A stretch of DNA of 64,000 bases, taken from Schizochytrium sp. CCTCC M209059 (Eukaryota > Sar > Bigyra > Thraustochytrida > Thraustochytriidae). This document shows positions 57,453 through 64,000 of the stretch, piece after piece. Each line of letters begins with the position of its first letter. Position 1 is the first letter of the stretch. Made by a program: the position numbers and the translations under genes. The stretch is from contig KN805386.1 of the NCBI GenBank assembly GCA_000818945.1, positions 613,509 through 677,508 on the forward strand. The letters are read 5' to 3'. A model generated the notes under the pieces. That model made no database searches and had not been told where the DNA came from. It saw nothing but the letters and a program-made list of their open reading frames with translations.

Positions 57453-58541
57453 AGCAGCGGCCAGGCTTCCCGCGCCACGCGGCGCAGCGCAGGCCCGCGT
57501 GAGTCTCCCGCATCCGACCGATGCGCCGATTGGTCGACCGACGGATCGATTGATGGATATGGCGCGGAGGCTGCTGTAATACCCGGCAGAACGCTGATCA
57601 TCCTCATCCCACACCAGAAAGCCCATGGCCCACACCTCTCCACAGCGGCCCAGGAATCCGGCCTCCGTGGCGGGATGCTGGTAACTCGAACTTTCTGTTA
57701 TCGTCTTTTTAGAGAATGCCATACTTCTTCTTGGCGCGACGGCAAGCGCGTAGAATGGCGCCGGGTTCTGTGCAGCTTTGCTCTGTGCGAAATAATATGT
57801 TCAAGGCTACAGGAGTGGACTCGAAACGAAGCCAAGCTAAGCCACGCCTCCCTCGCAGCGTTGGCATCCTCGCAGCAGCTTCTATTCTCTCTTTCTTCTT
57901 TTGGCAACCGAGGCATTGCTCTGCATTGCATCGCATTGCATTGCATTGCATTGCATTCGCTGCATTTCCCTCCATTTCCACGCATCACAACGCATTGCAG
58001 CAAGCGGTCGCCCTTGTATCTTCTTCTTCTTTTCCCTTCCTCTTCCGCCCGCTTCCTCCGGCAGCCCGACCAACGCTGCGCAGCGCGGCCCAGGACGTAC
58101 GTGGGTATGACTCGGATCGAAAGAAGCCTGGCGGCACCGCGAGGCGAGGCGGCCGACCACGCTCGGCAGCTGCAGGCAGCGCAGCAGGCAGCGAGCAAGG
58201 AGCAGCGAGCGAAGGCCTCGCAGGCGTTGCGTGCGAGGCGGCGGCGCGCCGGTGCTCTCGTCATCCCGCGGTTCTTCGCCTCTTCTGCGCCTCCCTTTCC
58301 GCCGCGCTCCGCTTCTCTCTGTGGCCGCCCTCCCTCTCTGTGCCCGCCGCAGAACGAGCTTCCGAACTGCGCGCCAGCCACCACAGCCAGCTAGCCAGCC
58401 GGCAAGCCAGGTAAGGCGGGGCAGGCTAGCTGCGGGGAAGCCGAGAGAACCGATCGACCGGCGGGGCCAGTCCCGAAACGCCGGCCAAGATGGAAGCCAC
58501 AGCTTCTCCGCGCCGCAGCTGTGGGCCGCACTCCTTTGCCA

Positions 58542-58999
58542 AAGCGCGCGCCGCCGCCGCCGCGGGAGGGGGCAGGGGGGAGGGGTGCGCGGGGCGTCTC
58601 GCGCCGCGCCGCGGTCTCCACCGCCGTGTCTTGCCGCGCGTGCCGCGCTAGGGCCTCACCGCACGCGTGGACTGCGCGTGCGCCGCGTACCCCCCTCCCC
58701 GGCGCGCCCTGTCCTGGCCGGCCCTGGCCGGCCCGGCCCTGCTCTGCACGGCACTACGCCGGGCGCCGCGAAGCGCGCGCCGCCGCCGCCGCGGGAGGGG
58801 GCAGGGGGGAGGGGTGCGCGGGGCGTCTCGCGCCGCGCCGCGGTCTCCACCGCCGTGTCTTGCCGCGCGTGCCGCGCTAGGGCCTCACCGCACGCGTGGA
58901 CTGCGCGTGCGCCGCGTACCCCCCTCCCCGGCGCGCCCTGTCCTGGCCGGCCCTGGCCGGCCCGGCCCTGCTCTGCACGGCACTACGCCGGGAGCCGCG
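58542..58999. repeat. 229-bp tandem duplication
   Basis: 58542-58770 and 58771-58999 are direct copies. The second is identical by eye to the first for about 222 bp (to 58992) and then diverges. The unit is over 70% GC, holds a GCC run, and is not coding as far as I can tell. Confidence 0.92.
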
Positions 59000-60264
59000 G
59001 CAGACCGACGCCTCCGCTTACCCCGCGCATCTCTGGGCCTGCAGCTCCGGCTTCGTCGCCGCAGCTCGGCGCCAAGCGAAGCAGCCTCCTTTCCCACAGT
59101 GGCTTCCGCGGGGCCACTCGCCGCCGCCGCGCGTGCACGACCTGCCCTCGCTGCCCCTGCCGGCCCAAAGTCCTTCTGCGGGCAGGCAGAGAAAAAGAAA
59201 AAGAAAAAGAGGATGGGCCCCGCACTCGATCTGTCCCCACACATCTTTTTCTCGCGGCGTGGGGCGAACTGCTTCGATCGAGGTGGGGGTTTACATAGCG
59301 TGCCAGGACAGACAATCTTTGGCGCCGAATCGTGGCGCGCGGGCCGTGGCAGCTGAAGGAAAGAAAGGCTGAAAGAAGGAGGGATGAGAGAAGGGGAAAA
59401 GCTGGCACGGACGTAGGACGGAGAAGCCTCCAGCTCGGCCTGGCCTCGTGTTTTTCTGCCGAAAAAAAAAAGTGGGCTTGACACGAGGCCTCATCATTCT
59501 CCTGCTCACCCCGTCTAAAGCAGCGGTATGTTGGGACAGTACGTAGCAGAGCAGCCACCTGGCCAGCGATCCTTGGGTCCCCACTCCACCCGACTCGACT
59601 CGAGACCTGCCACCACCATCGTTCGCTAGCATCGATCGCTAAACGAACGAACGCACGAACGAACGATCGATCTCCTGATCTTTTTCGGTGGCTGCCGCGA
59701 GCCTGCTCCGCTCGTCCCGGTCCAGCCTTGACCCATTCCCCTCTCTCTCGATTCGAAGATCGAGCTCAGCACAGGCAAGGCAGGCAAGAACAAGAAGATA
59801 GGCAGGGAGGCACGGCCGGCAGGCACGGCCGGCCCTACGAAACAGCAAAGTAGCCTGGTTGGAGGTTGTCTCGCGCAACCAGGACCTCGGCCGTGGGCTG
59901 CGTGGCGGTCGCAGTCCCAGTCGCAGTCGGCACTTCACTCACTTCGATCGGCCGACCCAGGAAGTGGGCCCCAAAAGAAAAGAAAGATCCTGCGGCCCCT
60001 CTCACTGTGCGGACGAAGGAGAGCAGAAGTGGGAGAAGTAGATGCCGGCAGGAGCGCCCTTCCAGCCTCCATCCCTCCCGATTCTCCCGGTTTCTTCCGA
60101 CGCAGCTTCGTTCGCTCGCGCTCTTTTTATTACCCGGCGGGTGAGCGAGCTCACTTGGCAGAAGACGAGGGTTGCCACGCGTCCTGGCAGCAAAGCTCGC
60201 CGCTCGCACGGACGGACACGCGAAAGGTGGACTCGGATCGTCACTTCCTTGTCCTTGCTCCCTT

Positions 60265-60306
60265 ACTTGCTTGCTTGCTTGCTTGCTTGCTTGCTCGCTT
60301 GCTTGT
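60265..60306. repeat. (CTTG)n microsatellite
   Basis: About ten units with one CTCG interruption; same motif as the large array at 21.8 kb. Confidence 0.9.
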
Positions 60307-60673
60307 TCGCGGATGACGGGTGGGTCTCGGTCCAACGATCCATCGACGCGTGGCATGCGTGCCTCTGATCAGCTGCTAGAAGGAAAAACCCCTCGAGACG
60401 CATGGGCTCCGCCCGCACAGTCCTCCCTCCATCCACTCCATTCCTTCCCGGCGGCACGGGGCTGGACAGATGCAGCCACAGCTGCACGGCCGCAGCAGCA
60501 GCAGCAGCAGCCAGATGCAGCGACAAGGAGATTCCGAACAAGGTTCCGGCTGGCCTCTTTTTTTGTCCAAACCGCACTGGACTGGACGCCTCCGGCAGCG
60601 ACTGGGCCGTGCCAGGCCCGTCGACTCTGGTCCTGACTCTCGCTACTCTTGCCAGCTATCCACGCATGCTCTG

Positions 60674-60709
60674 CATCCATCCATCCATCCATCCATCCAT
60701 CCATCCATC
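60674..60709. repeat. (CATC)n microsatellite
   Basis: Nine CATC units. Related GGAT units occur at about 56788-56850. Confidence 0.9.
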
Positions 60710-61275
60710 GATGCCTCCATCGACGATCTCTGTCCGCGACCGCGCCGCACCACACCTGCCTACCACACCTCGCCGCGCCACCGTAGATCCCGTGTCGACG
60801 CCGCGGCGCGTGCGCGTGCAGCGCAGCGCAGCGCATGCGCGGCCAAATGGCAGCAGCAGAAAGAAGCAAGCGCCCCGCCGCGGCCGCGCTCTGCACTGCG
60901 CCGCACTGCGCCGCACTGCGCGCGCGCGTCACGGCGGCGGGGCCGTGGTCGCGGTCGGCAAATACGCGGGCCTGCCTGGTTTTTTCCCAGCCGGCCTTGT
61001 CCGTCTATACCGCGGTGGAAGCCGCGCAAGGAGCGTCGGCCGGATCTCGCCGCTCGAGCCCCGCCGCCGGCTGCGGCAGCCGCGGGCGAAAGGGCGAAAG
61101 GGCGCGCTCGGGTGCCGCGACGGTGATGCGAGCGGCATCGAGTTGCCGCGCCGCCGCCGCGCGCCGTGGCCAGCCCGCGCGCCGGCGAATTGACCGGCCC
61201 GGAAGAAGCTAGCTAGCTTGGCTTAGGCCCACAGCTCGATTTTCGGCCCGCGGCACGGGAGACCGAGAGCAGCCT

Positions 61276-61345
61276 GCTTTCTTTCTTTCTTTCTTTCTTT
61301 CTTCCTTTCTTTCTTTCTTTTGTTTGTTTGTTTTTCTTTGGTTGT
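61276..61345. repeat. (TTTC)n followed by (TTTG)n
   Basis: About 11 TTTC units with one change, then short TTTG units. Confidence 0.85.
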
Positions 61346-61835
61346 TTTGCGTGCCAAGCCAGCAAGCAGGGCGTGGGCACAGAAAAGTGAGAGAAAGAAA
61401 GACGGAATGGACACCGCGGAAGGAAATCCCGGATCGCGACGAGCCACATGCCACCGCGCTCGCACGCGCACTCGCACGCGCAGCCGCAGCTTGCGCTAGG
61501 TCGCGCCTCCTCGCTCGCCCCGCGTTTAGCGTTGGACGGCCGTCGACTCGTCAGTCTGTCGGCCGCTGGCCAGGTCGACGCGCCGCGACCCCTGCATGCC
61601 TCTCCGTCCGGCCTAAGAGAGCGAGACGAGGGGCGGCGGGCAGGGCACTTCGCTTGCTTCTTGGCGGCTGCTCGCTTCTGCTTGCGGGGCTCGACCCGAG
61701 CCGTGCCGCGTCCGTCGCATCACCCTGCTCGGCTGGCTGGCAGGGGACAAGCTGCCGCGTCGATAGCCGGCGGGTCCACAAACAGACACGCGACGGACGG
61801 GCGGCGTGGGGCTGGAGCGAGGGCCAAAGACTCGC

Positions 61836-62150
61836 ATTGCATTGCATTGCATTGCATTGCATTGCATTGCATTGCATTGCATTGCATTGCATTGCATTGC
61901 GTTGCATTGCATTGCATTGCATTGCATTGCATTGCATTGCATTGCATTGCATTGCATTGCATTGCATTGCATTGCATTGCATTGCATTGCATTGCATTGC
62001 ATTGCATTGCATTGCATTGCATTGCATTGCATTGCATTGCATTGCATTGCATTGCATTGCATTGCATTGCATTGCATTGCATTGCATTGCATTGCATTGC
62101 ATTGCATTGCATTGCATTGCATTGCATTGCATTGCATTGTATTGCATTGC
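61836..62150. repeat. (ATTGC)63 pentanucleotide array
   Basis: 315 bp of ATTGC units with only two changes seen (GTTGC near 61901, ATTGT near 62136), then a degenerate ATTCAATTGC tail to about 62180. No stop arises in the repeat on several frames, so long spurious frames cross it. A short, imperfect version lies at about 57917-57957. Confidence 0.97.
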
Positions 62151-62557
62151 ATTCAATTGCATTCAATTGCATTCAATTACATTGCACTGCAACGAACTAC
62201 ATTCACCCGCCATACCGCCGCTAGCGAACGGCGTGCTGCTCTTACTGCGTGCTTCCCTCGCGAGACAGACGAGCGGCGGAATCGAGAGCGGGTCACCGCG
62301 TCTCCGTCACGGGGGCCGAAGCAAGCAAAGCAAAAGGCACCAGCACTCGCACGAGGCGGCCGGGTTGCAAGCGGTGTCGAGCTTTCGCTTTAGATCCGGG
62401 CACTGCCAGCCAGCCAGCCTTTCAGCCAGCCAGCCTTCCAGCCAGCCAGCGCGACAGACGCGACACTGCGTTCTTGTTTTCCGTGAGATGTCGGGGGCGC
62501 GGCGGCGAAAGCTATGGCCGGCGAAGCAATAAACATGCAGGCGCAATGCATTCATTG

Positions 62558-62576
62558 CCCCCCCCCCCCCCCCCCC
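62558..62576. repeat. Poly-C tract
   Basis: 19 C followed by ACTT and a T run. Confidence 0.95.
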
Positions 62577-64000
62577 ACTTTTTTTTTTTACGCCGACCTC
62601 CCGGCCCGACCGGGCTTTCTTGACGATGGAGAACCAACCCGCGCTCTCCGGAAAGAGGCGGGCCCCGCCATCCCCGCACCTGGCGCCATTGTGCCGAGGT
62701 GCGGACCACACCTGGCCGCCTCGACGCGTCAGTAGCAGGCAGCCAACAGAGTGCCTGCCCGGCCGAGAATAACGCGAAGAGGCCCGCGGCTTCCGGGCTC
62801 GCCTTGACCTGGGCGCAGCATCTCCTGCCCTCCTCCCACTGAGGCCTGGCGCTGACGGAGGCCCTGCACGGAATGAGTGCAGCACGCGAAGGATGATTTG
62901 TTGGGGCGCGAGGTGGGTTCTTACCAGCCAGAGGAGGGCTGTGCTTCTCGCACTCGACGCGGGGCCTACGCCGCATTCGACAGTCGTAGTCGCAAGCGGC
63001 CGGGTAGCCAGGAACGCAAAAGACTTCGGCTCGGGATGCACGGACGCATCGCGAGATGCATGCATGCATATTTTCATACAAGGCATGCATTCATGCAAGA
63101 ACTCCAGTGGCTCATCCCGACATGTTCCGAGACGGAACAGAAAGGTTGAAGCGAAGCTGAAGCCTCAGCCGGAGCCTCTTTCTCTCTTTCTCTCTCTCCC
63201 TCTCTCTCCACGAGGCTGCATCGGAGGCCAACGCGAGACTTCTCTCCACAGCTTTTCACGCGTTGATCTAAACGACCGCCTGAAATGAGGGCGAAGAAGA
63301 AAGAAACAAACAAAGAAAGAAAGAAAAATGGGCACGTGGCACGTCTCGGGAGTGCGCAGTTGCCCTGCAGCATGCAATGCCTCCAAGAATTGGTGGGACC
63401 ACGAGACGAGCAGGAAAGCACGTGAACCGGAAGAGCACGCCGGATTTGCTCCGGCAATAGCATGGAAATTCCGCGACCGCTCTCACGTGCGTTCCCGGAT
63501 CATCATCTTTTGAACGCGAGACCACCCAGCCTGCCAGTGAGGAAGGGCCTGGTTGCCTCGCGGGCGTGGGCTACTTGCCAGATTCCGAAGACCGATGCGT
63601 TGCGACGCGACGCGACGCGACGCAACGCGACGTCAAGCCAGCCAGCAGCCCCAAGTTTTTGGCGCGCAAGGGCTGAGCCGAGCAGGCTCATACGCCGATA
63701 CAAGGGCGAGCTCGAATTCTTCCTCTCTTCTCGGGACAGCGAGCCACAACGACAACGGGCGTGAGTATACGTGCGACCAAACGACAAAAGAAAAGTGAAG
63801 AATTTTCAAACAAACGATCGCACGATAGAACGAACAAAGGAGCGAAAGCTGCTGCTGCTGCTGCTTTGCTGACATTTCTAGCGGCAGATTCAAGCACGCA
63901 ATCTTTGCACAAATACCAGCTGCGTTAAAGTAGAGTACGAACCTCAACCGGACAGACGCCGCGATCTCTGTGCTGCCATGATCCATCCGCCAGTACCTTT

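Larger units (their letters stand above)
55569..64000. other. 8.4-kb repeat-rich, gene-poor region
   Basis: Very GC-rich sequence with many microsatellites (listed separately) and one 229-bp tandem duplication. Frames up to 437 codons exist on both strands but consist of Arg/Ala/Pro/Ser noise or repeat translations and none shows a domain. 62580-63000 and 63100-64000 are less repetitive but also hold no gene I can support. The AP2 promoter and a CAG-rich 5' UTR (55569-55665) lie at the left end. Confidence 0.6.

Noticed and set aside
58231..59356. Frames of 229-355 codons spanning the 229-bp duplication.
   Set aside because: Arg/Ala/Pro/Gly-rich in every frame, explained by over 70% GC; the repeated peptide follows from the DNA duplication.
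61551..62532. Long frames on both strands over the ATTGC array.
   Set aside because: Pure repeat translation (His-Cys-Ile-Ala-Leu or Met-Gln-Cys-Asn-Ala units) with no domain and no codon-bias support.

Overview
This is nuclear DNA from a microbial eukaryote. I favour a stramenopile of the thraustochytrid (labyrinthulomycete) kind, by inference. Directly visible: long GC-rich genes that are almost all intronless; animal-like start contexts (for example GCCACCATGG at the CNNM gene); spliceosomal-type GT...AG introns; mitochondrial-type presequences; a tRNA gene cluster with internal Pol III promoter boxes; a flagellar FSIP1-like protein; and an AP2/ERF-domain transcription factor outside plants. 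All starts given here are ATG; longer reading frames that need GTG or TTG were trimmed.

Layout. 1-9.7 kb: the tail of an unknown coiled-coil gene, an actin-binding CAP C-terminal protein, a secreted or membrane protein with four cysteine repeats, two tandem EXPERA/emopamil-binding paralogues and a CCR4-like EEP nuclease. 9.9-11.7 kb: six tRNA-Thr(AGU) genes in duplicated blocks. 12-20.5 kb: a three-repeat Myb factor, a mitochondrial methylcrotonyl-CoA carboxylase alpha subunit, a CMD-family protein, a CNNM-type DUF21/CBS transporter and a small secreted cysteine-rich protein. 21-29 kb: an MTH1-like Nudix hydrolase and the dynein-related AAA protein VWA8, divergent around a tetranucleotide array of about 620 bp, then the FSIP1-like protein. 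29.4-38 kb: a 1564-aa ARM-like protein of unknown function, a thioesterase-fold protein, and a DRE-TIM (HMGL-like) protein fused to EF-hands, which has one intron.

39-46 kb: a single-domain GT34 glycosyltransferase and, in opposite orientation, a GT34 gene whose catalytic domain is duplicated almost identically. Between them lies a broken or multi-intron Ulp1-type protease gene. 47.5-55.6 kb: a TBC Rab-GAP, a mitochondrial release factor 1 and the AP2 factor. From 49.5 to 52.6 kb and from 55.6 kb to the end the DNA is GC-rich, full of short tandem repeats and nearly gene-free.

The genes do not form one pathway. Recurring themes are mitochondrial functions (MCC alpha, RF1, VWA8), local duplication (EBP pair, GT34 domains, tRNA blocks) and repeat expansion between genes. 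I found no CRISPR array, virus or complete mobile element.
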